A stretch of DNA of 64,000 nt from Heyndrickxia sporothermodurans (GCA_016756695.1 CP066701.1:3802001-3866000), one strand, 5' to 3'; shown: positions 1 to 9,474, numbered from the stretch's first letter. Notes: a model not told the origin generated them from the letters alone. A program made the numbers and translations.

Positions 1-268
1 TACATACTGAAAAGGTAAAAAAGGAGTTTAACCCCATACTCGGCGCAATACCAATTGGGAAATTCGCTAATAGTCCGATTAATAATGAACCGATAATAGC
101 CGAAATGGCTGTCGCCGTAAAAACAGCTCCTTTATCCATACCGGATTGACTTAATATGATTGGATTGACTACTAATATATAAGCCATCGACAGAAACGTA
201 GTAATCCCCGCCATCGTTTCTTGCTTATAGGACGTTTGACGCTGTGCAAACTGAAAAAAATGTTTCAC
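1..268 (-). CDS. NCS2-family purine permease, N-terminal part (guanine/hypoxanthine, PbuG/AzgA-like)
   Basis: Only the first 89 codons lie in the window; the gene runs off the left edge. The N-terminus (FAQRQTSYKQETMAGITTFL, then SMAYILVVNP) matches the start of the AzgA/PbuG branch of nucleobase:cation symporters, integral membrane proteins that import guanine or hypoxanthine. The start is a GTG at 266-268 with GGAGG about 9 nt upstream. A guanine-class riboswitch with terminator precedes it, which independently supports a purine substrate. Which purine is carried cannot be settled from this fragment. Confidence 0.85.
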   Translation of the reverse strand, partial: MKHFFQFAQRQTSYKQETMAGITTFLSMAYILVVNPIILSQSGMDKGAVFTATAISAIIGSLLIGLLANFPIGIAPSMGLNSFFTFSVC

Positions 269-343
269 AATATTTATCCTCCAATTCCAAAAAAACCAAA
301 CATTTGCATCTACCTATTAGAGTGGCTTCAAATGAAATAAATA

Positions 344-370
344 TAAAAAAACTTCCACTAAAAGTGGAAG
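344..370 (-). terminator. Riboswitch expression-platform terminator
   Basis: On the minus strand an 8-bp stem (CTTCCACT/AGTGGAAG, plus-strand arms 352-359 and 363-370) is followed by a run of seven T. It sits between the purine aptamer and the permease start, as expected for a transcription-terminating OFF switch. Confidence 0.85.
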
Positions 371-431
371 CTGCCATTAAATTCAAGAAGAAATTGATTA
401 CTAACGATTCATTGTAGTAGAACAACAACTT

Positions 432-498
432 CTTGTAGTCAAGCTATTTACGGCAGCTTGGTAGAAACGATTAGGCCCTATTCCTAACCATATACAAG
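432..498 (-). promoter_or_regulatory. Purine riboswitch aptamer, guanine type
   Basis: The minus strand shows the conserved core: TATATGG, TTTCTACC, GCCGTAAA and GACTAC, closed by a P1 helix (CTTGTA with TACAAG). P2 (TTAGG/CCTAA) and P3 (AAGCT/AGCTT) carry loops able to kiss through GG/CC. The specificity base in J3/1 is C (GACTA rather than GATTA), which in this family selects guanine/hypoxanthine over adenine. With the downstream terminator it should turn off the permease when purine is plentiful. Confidence 0.95.
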
Positions 499-509
499 AC
501 ATGTTGTTA

Positions 510-537
510 ATTATACTCAAAGTCAAATGGATTTCAA
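510..537 (-). promoter_or_regulatory. Promoter of the riboswitch-permease transcript
   Basis: Minus strand TTGAAA (plus 532-537) and TATAAT (plus 510-515) are separated by 16 bp, a housekeeping sigma-A promoter ending about 10 nt before the aptamer. Confidence 0.7.
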
Positions 538-595
538 TAGAACTGAAAAAAGCGTAATTAATCTAATTATTCTTCCTTTTTATATTTAAAGTTTT

Positions 596-1156
596 TTAAT
601 TAACTTTAAATATTATCGATATATCCTTCATATTCCTTCTCCATATCATATGATCACTACCCTCGCCCCAATAATCCTTCAATAAATAATTGGGTTCTCC
701 AAATTTTTTCTTCCATATTTTCTGTGCATTTTTATAACCGCTATCCAAACAAAATTCTTCAACCCCCTTATGATGCAAAGTAAAAAAGATACTATTTAAA
801 AGAATATTTCCTATTCCTTTTCTTTGATAATCAGGATGCACAAATACGGTGCCTATCTCAAATATATTTTTATAAGCGCCCTCTGTACAACGATTAATTA
901 GCTCATTCGAAGGGCCGTATGCAATCGATCCAACGATTCTATTTCTTTCTAACGCAATTAAAAAATAATGATTCTTCCCATTACTTTCAAGGTCACCTTT
1001 TAAAATGGTATTCTTTTCTTCTATTTCATGTTCAATCTCCTCAACTAACTCCGATAACCCTTCCCTAGCAAATGTATCCTTAATAACTAAACGAAAAAAT
1101 TCATTCAACTCTTCAATATCCTCTAGCCTCGGCCGTCGTATCTCAACCTTATACAA
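596..1156 (-). CDS. GNAT-family N-acetyltransferase
   Basis: This 186-residue protein has the single GNAT fold. The central acetyl-CoA-binding motif is seen around residues 100-120 (VHPDYQRKGIGNILL, the R/Q-x-x-G-x-G/A pattern), preceded by an IVGSIAYG beta strand. It should transfer an acetyl group from acetyl-CoA to a small-molecule or protein amine; the acceptor is unknown. The start is a TTG, supported by GGGGGG six nt upstream. It stands alone between the riboswitch-controlled permease and the keto acid decarboxylase. Confidence 0.85.
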   Translation of the reverse strand: MYKVEIRRPRLEDIEELNEFFRLVIKDTFAREGLSELVEEIEHEIEEKNTILKGDLESNGKNHYFLIALERNRIVGSIAYGPSNELINRCTEGAYKNIFEIGTVFVHPDYQRKGIGNILLNSIFFTLHHKGVEEFCLDSGYKNAQKIWKKKFGEPNYLLKDYWGEGSDHMIWRRNMKDISIIFKVN

Positions 1157-1186
1157 TATAATCCCCCCATGAGAAAGTTGCCATCC

Positions 1187-2866
1187 CTACCGTTTTAAAT
1201 ACTCCCTCATTTTAACCATATATTCCGGTGCGTCAAGTGGATTATTAATAATCATTTCAATGATACAAAGCTTATTTGCCCCTTCGGCTTGTTTAATTGC
1301 ATCATCGAGCTCTTTATTCGTTTTTACGACCGCTGTGAATGCACTTTCACCAAATGCTTCCGGAAGCTTCGTATATTCCCAATTAGGTATTTGATTATAT
1401 AACTGATTTTCCGTTTTGACATTTAAATACTTCTCGATCGTGTACCCACAATTATTCAAAACAAAAATAATTGGCTTACAGTCGTTGGCAAGCATCGAAC
1501 TGATTTCTTGCGCAGTTAACTGCAATGATCCGTCCCCCGTAAATAACAATACTCTCCGCTCCGGTGCTGCAATACATGCACCAAAAGTGGACGGTGTTGC
1601 ATATCCAATGGATTGCCAGCCACCTTGTGTAATATATGTCACACCGCGTGGCAGTCTTATTTGTGATAAACCGTAAAAAAAGCTCCCGGTTTCACCGATA
1701 ACAATGTCATTTACTTTTAACATTTGCTGAATACGTGGATAATAGCTTTGAGCAGACAACAGTCCTTCCGGATTTTGCTTTTCCTCAGTATAAGGTAAAG
1801 GGAATTTTGGAATCGGTTCTTCTTGTTTAAATCCTAAGCTTTTTAACGCTTTTATCATATCTTGAGCTAGCACATTCCGATACTCAGCTTGTCCAATCTT
1901 CACTTTATCTGGTTGAATGTCAACCAATTTCAGTGGATCAAGCATCGCTGAAAATTTTGCAGTATTTGAATCTGCCCAAACAAGTCCAATAGAAATAACG
2001 CATTGTGCAGATTCTACGAAACTGCGCACAGCATCACTGCCAAATTGTCCGGCATACATCCCAATGAAATTTGGATGACTTTCATCAAAACCTCCCTTGC
2101 CGAACATCATACTCGCTACCGGTAAGTTCATCGCCTCAGCAAGTGCAAGTGCATCTTGTTGAAGATGAAATCTCATCATTTTCACATCAACAAGGAAGAC
2201 GGATTGCTCGCTGCTTTCTAACAATTGTTTAGCATGAGCAAGTGCCGCTTGCAATGTTTTTGGATTGGTCACAGGGGATTTTGGCAGCATGGGCTTACGC
2301 ATCACTATTGGCTTCATTACTAAATCATCAGCAATTACCAAATATACCGGCTTCTTCTTTTCTTTTGCTATATGAATCGCTGTTGGAATTTCCAGCATTG
2401 CATTTTCGGGGGTAACTTTAGCAGTATACGCTGTAATGGGTTCATATACTTTACGAAACGTATCAAAATTTCCATCCATTAATGTATGGTGCATTAACTT
2501 ATGCTCCTGTTGATCTATCGATGGTGGAGCCCCCACAATATGAATAACAGGTACATGTTCACTATTGGAACCAGCAATCGCATTACAAGCACTCAATTCG
2601 CCTACGCCAAAAGTAGTTATCAGCGCTGCTATTCCCTTAACCCTCGCATAACCATCAGCTGCATATCCTGAATTAAGTTCATTACGACCGTTCACAAAAT
2701 TGATTCCCTCATATTTCTCCAAATGATCAAGCAATGAAAAATTAAAGTCTCCAGGAACACCGAATATTTCAGTAATCCCTTCATTTTTCAAACAATCAAA
2801 CAAATATTCACCTAGCACTACCTGTACTTCATTTCCTACTACTGAACTCTCACGATTGTTAGACAT
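1187..2866 (-). CDS. Thiamine-diphosphate 2-keto acid decarboxylase (indolepyruvate/pyruvate decarboxylase family)
   Basis: This 559-residue cytosolic enzyme of the IpdC/PDC family removes CO2 from a 2-keto acid to give an aldehyde. Visible landmarks are the N-terminal GVPGDFN, the catalytic glutamate in GRNELNSGYAADGYAR, the HH pair of PDC-type enzymes (KLMHHTLMDG), and the ThDP/Mg motif GDGSLQLTAQE ending in NNCGYTIE. Length matches IpdC. I start at the ATG at 2864-2866 because GAGGAGAGG lies 7-8 nt before it; an ATG six codons upstream overlaps that site. Substrate (indolepyruvate, phenylpyruvate or branched keto acids) is not determinable here. Confidence 0.9.
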   Translation of the reverse strand: MSNNRESSVVGNEVQVVLGEYLFDCLKNEGITEIFGVPGDFNFSLLDHLEKYEGINFVNGRNELNSGYAADGYARVKGIAALITTFGVGELSACNAIAGSNSEHVPVIHIVGAPPSIDQQEHKLMHHTLMDGNFDTFRKVYEPITAYTAKVTPENAMLEIPTAIHIAKEKKKPVYLVIADDLVMKPIVMRKPMLPKSPVTNPKTLQAALAHAKQLLESSEQSVFLVDVKMMRFHLQQDALALAEAMNLPVASMMFGKGGFDESHPNFIGMYAGQFGSDAVRSFVESAQCVISIGLVWADSNTAKFSAMLDPLKLVDIQPDKVKIGQAEYRNVLAQDMIKALKSLGFKQEEPIPKFPLPYTEEKQNPEGLLSAQSYYPRIQQMLKVNDIVIGETGSFFYGLSQIRLPRGVTYITQGGWQSIGYATPSTFGACIAAPERRVLLFTGDGSLQLTAQEISSMLANDCKPIIFVLNNCGYTIEKYLNVKTENQLYNQIPNWEYTKLPEAFGESAFTAVVKTNKELDDAIKQAEGANKLCIIEMIINNPLDAPEYMVKMREYLKR

Positions 2867-3300
2867 TATACATCCTCTCCTCATACAACTAGTAGCGGTA
2901 AACTCCTTACAAAATTCCTCTTATTAACATACACACCTCGATCTTTTGGTTAATTTACCCAACTTATTGCCAAATTATAAATACTTAAATTATTAATTTT
3001 AATCCTGGATCTTTCTACCAAAAATTGTTGTTCGTTTTATTAAAATGAGATATTTAATCTTATAACCCCAAAAAATATGAATAAACTTTTACATTCGACA
3101 ATTTCATGTTCGATTCCAATAAAAAAGTAAAAACGATCCTTTTATGAAGAATCGTTTCTGATAAAGAATAGAAAGAAAAAACCCCTATTTAATATTAACT
3201 AAATAATCCCCCGAATAGTCACTTATTGGGTAATAGGTTTATTTGAATATATGGGTCTTCTTTCTTTACAATATATAAGTTTTCATAAGGTGGCATCCAC
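2867..3300. other. Intergenic stretch, about 430 bp
   Basis: No gene seen. It holds the decarboxylase ribosome site at its left edge and one minus-strand terminator (3120-3157). The remainder is AT-rich sequence presumed to contain the decarboxylase promoter, which I could not place confidently. Confidence 0.5.
3120..3157 (-). terminator. Intrinsic terminator downstream of the acetoacetate operon
   Basis: Minus-strand hairpin AAACGAT...ATCGTTT (plus arms about 3131-3137 and 3151-3157, stem extended with one mismatch) is followed by TTTTTACTTTTTT. It lies about 145 bp past the thiolase stop and would end the operon. Confidence 0.65.
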
Positions 3301-4458
3301 TTACTCCACTTCTATCAAAACTGCTGCTCCTTGACCTCCACCACCGCATAAGGAGGCAATACCTTTTCCTCCTCCACGACGTTTAAGTTCAAAGGCAAGA
3401 GTTAATAATGTCCTAAACCCACTAGCACCTAAAGGATGACCTAGGGCAATCGCACCACCATTCACATTAACTATATCACTTGGTAACCCTAATTTGCGTT
3501 GAGAAGCGATCACAACGCTCGCAAAAGCTTCGTTAATTTCAAACAGATCAATATCTGATAATCTTAATTTTGTACGCTCCAGCAACGACTTGATTGCATT
3601 TGCGGGTTGCAAATGTAGTGTAGGAACCGGTCCGGCTACGAAAGCCCAATCGATGATCGTAGCAAGTGGTGCTTTGCCAATTTTTTCACAAGTATCTACA
3701 TTTGAAATTAGACCGGCACTAGCACCATCTGACATTTGACTGGCATTTCCAGCAGTAATCGTTCCACTTTCTTCAAATGCAGGTCTTAGCATTTGTAATT
3801 TTTGAAGGGTGGTTTGAGGGCGTATACATTCATCTTCAGTGATAAGTTGATCAGAAATGGGAACCCCCACAATCTCTTCCTTAAATATCCCGGAGACCTG
3901 AGCTCTGGCGGCCCTTAGTTGTGATTGTTTTGCATATTCGTCCTGCTCTTGGCGATTAATATTAAATTGGCGATTCGCCTTTTCAGATATTCCGCCCATC
4001 GATTCATTGGAGAGTGCACACCATAGTCCATCGTCTAGCGAATCTTTAAATTCTACTGATCCCATTTTGACATCTTTGCGTAGTGTAGAAAAATGCGGAG
4101 CATTCGTCATAGATTCAAAACCACCAACAACGAATAGATCCCCTTCGCTCCTTTCTATTCGACGAGCAGCATCAGCTACAGCTGCTAAACTAGCAAGGCA
4201 AACATTGTTTAATGTGATGGCTGGTGTATTAATATCCATCCCAGCATTAAACACAACTTGACGTGCCGGATTTTGACCCTGTCCGGCTTGAATAACGTGA
4301 CCAAAAATAGCACCGTCGGCTTGTGCTGCTATAGGATAACGACGAATCAACTCAGAAACTGTATTAACACCTAGTTCAATCGCTGATTTAGAGTGGAACA
4401 TCCCTTTGAACCTACCAATCGGGGTACGAACACCATCTATCAAAACAGCCTTTTTCAA
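3301..4458 (-). CDS. Acetyl-CoA C-acetyltransferase (thiolase)
   Basis: About 385 residues, the normal size for a biosynthetic-type thiolase. The nucleophilic cysteine is in NNVCLASLAA near residue 90, NEAFAS and GGAIALGHPLGASG supply the catalytic His region, and CGGGGQG carries the second active-site Cys. It should cleave acetoacetyl-CoA with CoA to two acetyl-CoA, the last step of the operon's presumed pathway. I choose a TTG start at 4456-4458, six nt after AAGGGTG and matching family N-termini (KKAVLIDGVRTPIG); a GTG at 4467 overlaps the ribosome site. Last gene of the operon. Confidence 0.93.
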   Translation of the reverse strand: MKKAVLIDGVRTPIGRFKGMFHSKSAIELGVNTVSELIRRYPIAAQADGAIFGHVIQAGQGQNPARQVVFNAGMDINTPAITLNNVCLASLAAVADAARRIERSEGDLFVVGGFESMTNAPHFSTLRKDVKMGSVEFKDSLDDGLWCALSNESMGGISEKANRQFNINRQEQDEYAKQSQLRAARAQVSGIFKEEIVGVPISDQLITEDECIRPQTTLQKLQMLRPAFEESGTITAGNASQMSDGASAGLISNVDTCEKIGKAPLATIIDWAFVAGPVPTLHLQPANAIKSLLERTKLRLSDIDLFEINEAFASVVIASQRKLGLPSDIVNVNGGAIALGHPLGASGFRTLLTLAFELKRRGGGKGIASLCGGGGQGAAVLIEVE

Positions 4459-4519
4459 TTGAATCACCCTTATATTTGAAATTTTATCACTAAAAATTCA
4501 TGTCAATGAATTTAATAAG

Positions 4520-5845
4520 TCATGTCAATGAGTTCCGATACGTTTCGCGTGCATATAAAGTAGCAATAATACTAAGCACCCCAAGTGCAATTAGATAGAT
4601 TGCAATCGGCCAGTACTGACCATCGAATTTTGCTAGCAAAGCAGTAGCAATAATCGGTGAAAATCCTCCCGCGAGAATCGCTCCAATTTGATAACCGATT
4701 GATGCACCACTTAACCGTGTCTTTGTAGAAAAGAGTTCGGAATAATACACAGCCTGCGGTCCGTAAACAGCATCATGTAAAACATTCAAGCCTAGGATAA
4801 TTCCAATTGTTATCAAAAAAACGGAGCCCGAATTCATAAACCAGAAAAAAGGAAAAACAAATAATGTTGAAGCAACTGTTCCAAATAAATATACTGGCTT
4901 TCGTCCGATCTTATCGGATAAGTAAGACCATAGTGGCATCGTAACAAATCCAATAGCCGAAGAGATCATCACTGCATTGAGTCCAACCGAGCGATCAATC
5001 CCATGTGTACTTACAAGATAAGTCAGAATAAATACGGAATAAACGTAAAACACAGCATTTTGTACTAATTTCATTCCAATCGTTAAAAACAATGGTTTCT
5101 TCTGATTACGTAGAACAGTTATAACTGGCCGTTTCTCTTGTTGCTTTTTTTCTGCAACGTCTAGGAATACTGGTGATTCACTCACCTTTAAACGAATATA
5201 GAGTCCAATCGTAACAAGCACAATGCTTAATAAAAATGGAATTCTCCAGCCCCAATTGAGGAAGGCTTCATTTGACATGTTTGTTGATACGAATGAAAAT
5301 ACACCCGTGGATAGAAGGAGCCCTGCAGGAACTCCCATTTGTGGAAAGCTTCCGAAAAGTCCCCGTTTCCCCTTCGGTGCATGTTCCACAGCCATTACTA
5401 CAGCTGATCCCCATTCGCCACCGATGGCAAATCCCTGTATAACACGTAGGAGACTAATTAATAGTGGTGCAAGTACTCCAACTGAATGGTACGATGGGAG
5501 TAATCCCATGAAGAATGTAGATATTCCCATAAGCAAAAGAGAAATCGTTAGTACTTTCTTTCGTCCTAGCTTATCTCCATAATGCCCGAATACCATACTT
5601 CCAAGCGGTCGAGCGATGAATCCTGCCGCATAAGAGCCAAATGCAGCTAATGTCCCATATAGTGGATCAAAATTAGGAAAAAATAATGCTGGAAAAACAA
5701 GTGCAGCCGCCGTTCCATATAGATAGAAATCATACCATTCTATCGTCGTTCCTATAAAACTAGCGAGAGCAACTTTTCGATGCTCCTTGGAAAAGTCCTT
5801 TTCCTTTTCTATTATTTCCTTTTCAATCAATAGACTTTGAGCCAA
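4520..5845 (-). CDS. MFS transporter, metabolite:H+ symporter (MHS) family
   Basis: This 441-residue inner-membrane protein has about 12 hydrophobic helices. The N-terminal IGTTIEWYDFYLYG and the loop 2-3 motif GHYGDKLGRKKVL are typical of MHS carriers (ShiA, KgtP, ProP relatives), proton symporters for carboxylates and similar solutes. Within an acetoacetyl-CoA operon it is a good candidate for importing acetoacetate or another short keto/hydroxy acid; that is inference. The start is TTG with GAGGAGGGG 6 nt upstream. A second DKIGRKPVY motif marks the C-terminal half. Confidence 0.88.
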   Translation of the reverse strand: MAQSLLIEKEIIEKEKDFSKEHRKVALASFIGTTIEWYDFYLYGTAAALVFPALFFPNFDPLYGTLAAFGSYAAGFIARPLGSMVFGHYGDKLGRKKVLTISLLLMGISTFFMGLLPSYHSVGVLAPLLISLLRVIQGFAIGGEWGSAVVMAVEHAPKGKRGLFGSFPQMGVPAGLLLSTGVFSFVSTNMSNEAFLNWGWRIPFLLSIVLVTIGLYIRLKVSESPVFLDVAEKKQQEKRPVITVLRNQKKPLFLTIGMKLVQNAVFYVYSVFILTYLVSTHGIDRSVGLNAVMISSAIGFVTMPLWSYLSDKIGRKPVYLFGTVASTLFVFPFFWFMNSGSVFLITIGIILGLNVLHDAVYGPQAVYYSELFSTKTRLSGASIGYQIGAILAGGFSPIIATALLAKFDGQYWPIAIYLIALGVLSIIATLYARETYRNSLT

Positions 5846-5918
5846 AACAAACCCCTCCTCTATTTACATTTAACTATTTTAAAAAACTTGTTGAACTTAC
5901 ATAAAGGTAAAAGTTAAT

Positions 5919-6344
5919 TTAGTTATCTGACAACCTAGTGAAAAAAGGCATCCAGACTTGATTACATTTTGTAAAACTTACTTGTAATGGTAAACCTATT
6001 TGTAAATCTTGATCTGAGTCGAGCAACAGATGGGTCATCATCGTTGGTCCTTCTTCTAACTTAACCACTCCAAGAATATAAGGAGTCACATCTTGCCAAG
6101 CAGGATGTCCTGGCCTATGTACAACACCCCATGTTTTCAACCGCGCTTTCCCGGAAGCCTTTTTCCACTCTAATTGATTGCCCCAGCAATATGGACATAA
6201 CGTTCGTGGGTAAAAAATCCATTGATCGCAATCTGTACATTTTTGTAAATAAAATTCATGTCTCGCTATTGCATCCCAGAATGGTTTTGAAACAGTGGTT
6301 ATCGTAGGACCGGGAACGACGAGATGTTCATACTTCTCACTCAT
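5919..6344 (-). CDS. Zn-ribbon/OB-fold protein (DUF35), thiolase partner
   Basis: The 141-residue protein has an N-terminal zinc ribbon (CTDC near residue 36 and CPYC about 16 residues later) followed by a small OB-fold. DUF35 proteins usually pair with thiolase-like proteins; in the archaeal thiolase/HMG-CoA synthase complex such a protein bridges the subunits and holds CoA. Its ATG overlaps the thiolase-like stop by ATGA (4 nt), so the two are translationally coupled. Confidence 0.88.
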   Translation of the reverse strand: MSEKYEHLVVPGPTITTVSKPFWDAIARHEFYLQKCTDCDQWIFYPRTLCPYCWGNQLEWKKASGKARLKTWGVVHRPGHPAWQDVTPYILGVVKLEEGPTMMTHLLLDSDQDLQIGLPLQVSFTKCNQVWMPFFTRLSDN

Positions 6345-7510
6345 GACTCCACCCCCAGTACCAAAGCTGTAGCTTCACTTAACGTCGCACCATTTCCGGT
6401 AACGAGTGCGAGCTCTGCATTTCGAATTTGTCGAGAAGTTGCTTCGTGCCTTAGCTGACGCACAGCTTCGATTATATGGGACATACCTCCAGCAAGATCT
6501 GCTTGCCCAACCCCAAGTTGACCTCCATGAGTATTGAGTGGCCAATCCCCATCGTGTCCAAATGAATGGTCTTTCATCCAATCACCAAATTTTCCAGGTG
6601 CGCACAAACCAGCATTTTCAATCGTGATACCTACAACGCTCGTGTAGCAATCATATAAAGAAAGTAAATCGATATCTTGTACACTTACATTTGCTTGACC
6701 AAGTGCAGCTGAAATAGCATATGATAATGGTGCCGATTCTAAAGCCGGAGCATGACTGACAGCCCGGTGAGTGATTTTTTCCCCTGCACCAAGTAAAAAA
6801 ACCGGTGGATGGCCTCCACTAGGTAGATTATCTTTAGAGGTGACAACGAAGGCTGCACCACCACCAACCGGCATTACAATTTCAAATAAATGCATCGGAT
6901 CGATAATCAGTGGTGAATTTAAAACTTCCTCAACGGAAAGTGGTTTCCCATAGAAAATTGCATTCGGATTAAGTTGAGCATTTTTTCTTGCCCAATGTGC
7001 AATAAGAGCAAATTGTTCTTGAGTTGATCCATATTCCTCCATGTGTTGCTGTTTCAATAAGGCATATGAAGTATTGGCACCCGATGCTCCGAATGGTACA
7101 TCGAATTCCCGAATGGGGTTTCGATTAGGTGAACGTGGATTTCCATTTCTTTCATTCGTATTCGCCAGTACACAAACAACTGTTTCACACATCCCAGCTT
7201 CAATGGCTGTTGCAGCTCGCCACAACATTCCTGCAGCGGTTGCTCCTCCAAGATCGACCACATTTGAAACTTTCGGTTCAAGACCAAGATACTCCGCTAC
7301 TGTTGCTGGTACATGTTGTGGAGTTTCACCCACTTGTGGACCGACTAAAAGACCATCAATCCTTTCTTTATCTAGCCCAGCATCTTGGACCGCTAATCGA
7401 ACCGACTCTGCAATTAATCCTAAAGTCGTTGCTCCATCTGTATAACGAACCGGAGTAAGTTCCGCAATACCGATGATTGCGCAATTTGGAACACGTCGCT
7501 TGATCATCAT
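6341..7510 (-). CDS. Thiolase-like protein (SCP2/lipid-transfer thiolase group)
   Basis: 389 residues of the thiolase superfamily, in the branch related to SCP2-type thiolases and archaeal acetoacetyl-CoA thiolases that act with DUF35 proteins. TAAGMLWRAA occupies the usual nucleophile region without the canonical NxxCxS block, while NTHGGQLGVGQ carries the conserved histidine near the C-terminus. It overlaps its DUF35 neighbour by 4 nt and the upstream ligase stop by 3 nt, a tight module. It may thiolyse a substituted 3-ketoacyl-CoA, or it may have only a binding role. Start ATG at 7508-7510 after AAAGGAG; the next codon is also ATG. Confidence 0.85.
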   Translation of the reverse strand: MMIKRRVPNCAIIGIAELTPVRYTDGATTLGLIAESVRLAVQDAGLDKERIDGLLVGPQVGETPQHVPATVAEYLGLEPKVSNVVDLGGATAAGMLWRAATAIEAGMCETVVCVLANTNERNGNPRSPNRNPIREFDVPFGASGANTSYALLKQQHMEEYGSTQEQFALIAHWARKNAQLNPNAIFYGKPLSVEEVLNSPLIIDPMHLFEIVMPVGGGAAFVVTSKDNLPSGGHPPVFLLGAGEKITHRAVSHAPALESAPLSYAISAALGQANVSVQDIDLLSLYDCYTSVVGITIENAGLCAPGKFGDWMKDHSFGHDGDWPLNTHGGQLGVGQADLAGGMSHIIEAVRQLRHEATSRQIRNAELALVTGNGATLSEATALVLGVES

Positions 7511-9474
7511 ACAAAGCTCCTTTCTAATAAGGCGATATAATCTAGTAGACTATTGGGATTATGAAGAGATCCCTTGTTTTTCACCTGCTGTCCTAACACC
7601 GTTGAACGTGCAGCCCCTTCCACTTTCTTACCGTTAATTGTATAAGGAACCTCATTTACACTGTAAATACGACGAGGTACATGTCGTGGAGAAGCTTTCT
7701 TACGAACATTGTTCCGAATAACATCAGCTAAATCACTATTTAATTCTCTATCCTTCAAAACCACGCACAATACTATTTCTTCATCTCCTCCATTTGGTAA
7801 ACCAAACACCAATGAATCTTCTATTTCCGGAATTTGCTCCAGAACACGGTAAATTTCAGCAGTACCTATACGTACACCGCCAGGATTAAGAGTTGTATCG
7901 GCGCGCCCGTAGATGATGATTGATTGTTCATCAGTTTGTTCTGCTAAATCTCCGTGCGTCCAAATACCAGGACGTTTAGTAAAATAGGATGAATAATACC
8001 GTTCGTCACCGTCCTCTCCCCAAAACGTAAGTGGCATGCTCGGAAACGGCTTTGTGCACACTAAGTCACCTTTTTGATGAAGAACAGATACATCCTTTTC
8101 ATCGAACACATCGACCGCCATCCCCAGTGCCTTACAAGTAATCTCTCCTCGACGTACAGGATGTACGGGAGAGCCCATTACGAAACAGCCAATAATTTCG
8201 GTTCCACCGGAAATCGATGCTAGTAAAATGTCTTTTTTAATATAATCATAGACCCAATCATATTGTTCGGCTGAAAGTGGTGCACCGCAAGAAAGAACAC
8301 TACGAAGCTGTGACAAATTATGCTCCTGACCAACCGAATAACTGGCTTTTTGTAAAGTTTCCAAATACTTTGGACTCGTACCAAAATGTGTGACGCCAAC
8401 TTTTTCAGCAATCTCCCATAAAACTCCAATATTGTCCTTAGGTAATGGTGATCCGTCATAAAGGAGAATTGCGGCGCCGCTCGCAAGTCCCGAAATTAAC
8501 CAGGGATACATCATCCATGCGGTATTTGTATACCAAAACAATATATCGCCATGCTTTATATCACAATGCAACTGATGTTCTTTCACGTGTTGAATTAAAG
8601 TACCGCCGACCGAGTGGACAATCGCTTTTGGAAGCCCTGTCGTTCCCGACGTATAGAGTATGTATAAAGGATGATTAAAAGGAACTCTCGTAAATTCCGG
8701 AATGAACGGGCCGTTTTTACACAGTTGATTCCAATTTAATACATGCTTTGACTGGTTCTTTAAAAAATCATCGCCTTCAGTTAACGTTACTATGGCTGAC
8801 ACCTCGTCAAGGACCTCGGAAATCGCACGGATATTATCACGGATATCAAAATGTTTACCGTTATATTGATACTCCAACACTGTAATCAATACCTTTGGTT
8901 GAACTTGGCCAAGCCGATCAATAATACCTTGAGAGCCAAAATCTGGGGAACACGAAGTCCATACCGCTCCTAATGAGGCAGTTGCCAATAAAGCTACTAA
9001 TGATTCGATTTCGTTTGTCACAATTCCAGCAACACGATCTCCACTTCTTACACCTAAATTCCGTAAACCTTCTTGCGCTTTCGCCACCTTGCTACGTAAT
9101 TCTCGTAGTGAAAAATGTGAAGTAGTACCATCCTCTCCAGCAACAATTACAGCTATTTCTTCTTCCTCTCCCATCAAAACATTTTCTGCAAAATTCAATT
9201 GAGCCCCCGAGAACCATTGGGCTCCTAATATTCCATCAACGGTGGGTGGAATGAATACCTTCTTCCCCTTTTCTCCGATGATTTTTGCAAAGTCCCAAAC
9301 GCCAGACCAGAACTCTTCCGGATGAGCTATTGACCAACGATGTAGGCGCTCATAGGGAAAGAGAGGAAATCCAACCTGCTCTGAAAATCCTTTCAAGTTA
9401 GACTGTGAAATCCAATTTTCGTTTGGCTGCCATAAAATGTTTGGATCTAATACATTGTTTTGTTTTTTCATCAT
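7507..9474 (-). CDS. Acetoacetate-CoA ligase (acetoacetyl-CoA synthetase)
   Basis: A 655-residue ANL-superfamily adenylate-forming enzyme. The AMP-binding P-loop is YTSGTTGLPKAIVHS near residues 272-286, followed by the AacS-typical HQLHCDIKHGD and TNTAWMMYPWLISG. The A8 motif region is YGRADTTLNPGGVRIG, and the C-terminal catalytic lysine is in YTINGKKVE. Length and the N-terminal ACAS_N-like part agree with AacS, which activates acetoacetate with ATP and CoA. It heads the operon ligase, thiolase-like, DUF35, transporter, thiolase. Two consecutive ATGs (9472-9474, 9469-9471) follow GGAGGG; the second has the better spacing. Expression should formerly have been set by the SAM riboswitch upstream. 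Confidence 0.9.
   Translation of the reverse strand: MMKKQNNVLDPNILWQPNENWISQSNLKGFSEQVGFPLFPYERLHRWSIAHPEEFWSGVWDFAKIIGEKGKKVFIPPTVDGILGAQWFSGAQLNFAENVLMGEEEEIAVIVAGEDGTTSHFSLRELRSKVAKAQEGLRNLGVRSGDRVAGIVTNEIESLVALLATASLGAVWTSCSPDFGSQGIIDRLGQVQPKVLITVLEYQYNGKHFDIRDNIRAISEVLDEVSAIVTLTEGDDFLKNQSKHVLNWNQLCKNGPFIPEFTRVPFNHPLYILYTSGTTGLPKAIVHSVGGTLIQHVKEHQLHCDIKHGDILFWYTNTAWMMYPWLISGLASGAAILLYDGSPLPKDNIGVLWEIAEKVGVTHFGTSPKYLETLQKASYSVGQEHNLSQLRSVLSCGAPLSAEQYDWVYDYIKKDILLASISGGTEIIGCFVMGSPVHPVRRGEITCKALGMAVDVFDEKDVSVLHQKGDLVCTKPFPSMPLTFWGEDGDERYYSSYFTKRPGIWTHGDLAEQTDEQSIIIYGRADTTLNPGGVRIGTAEIYRVLEQIPEIEDSLVFGLPNGGDEEIVLCVVLKDRELNSDLADVIRNNVRKKASPRHVPRRIYSVNEVPYTINGKKVEGAARSTVLGQQVKNKGSLHNPNSLLDYIALLERSFV

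Noticed and set aside
6375-6581. Minus-strand 68-codon frame inside the thiolase-like gene
   Set aside because: Shadow frame of the clear thiolase-like protein.
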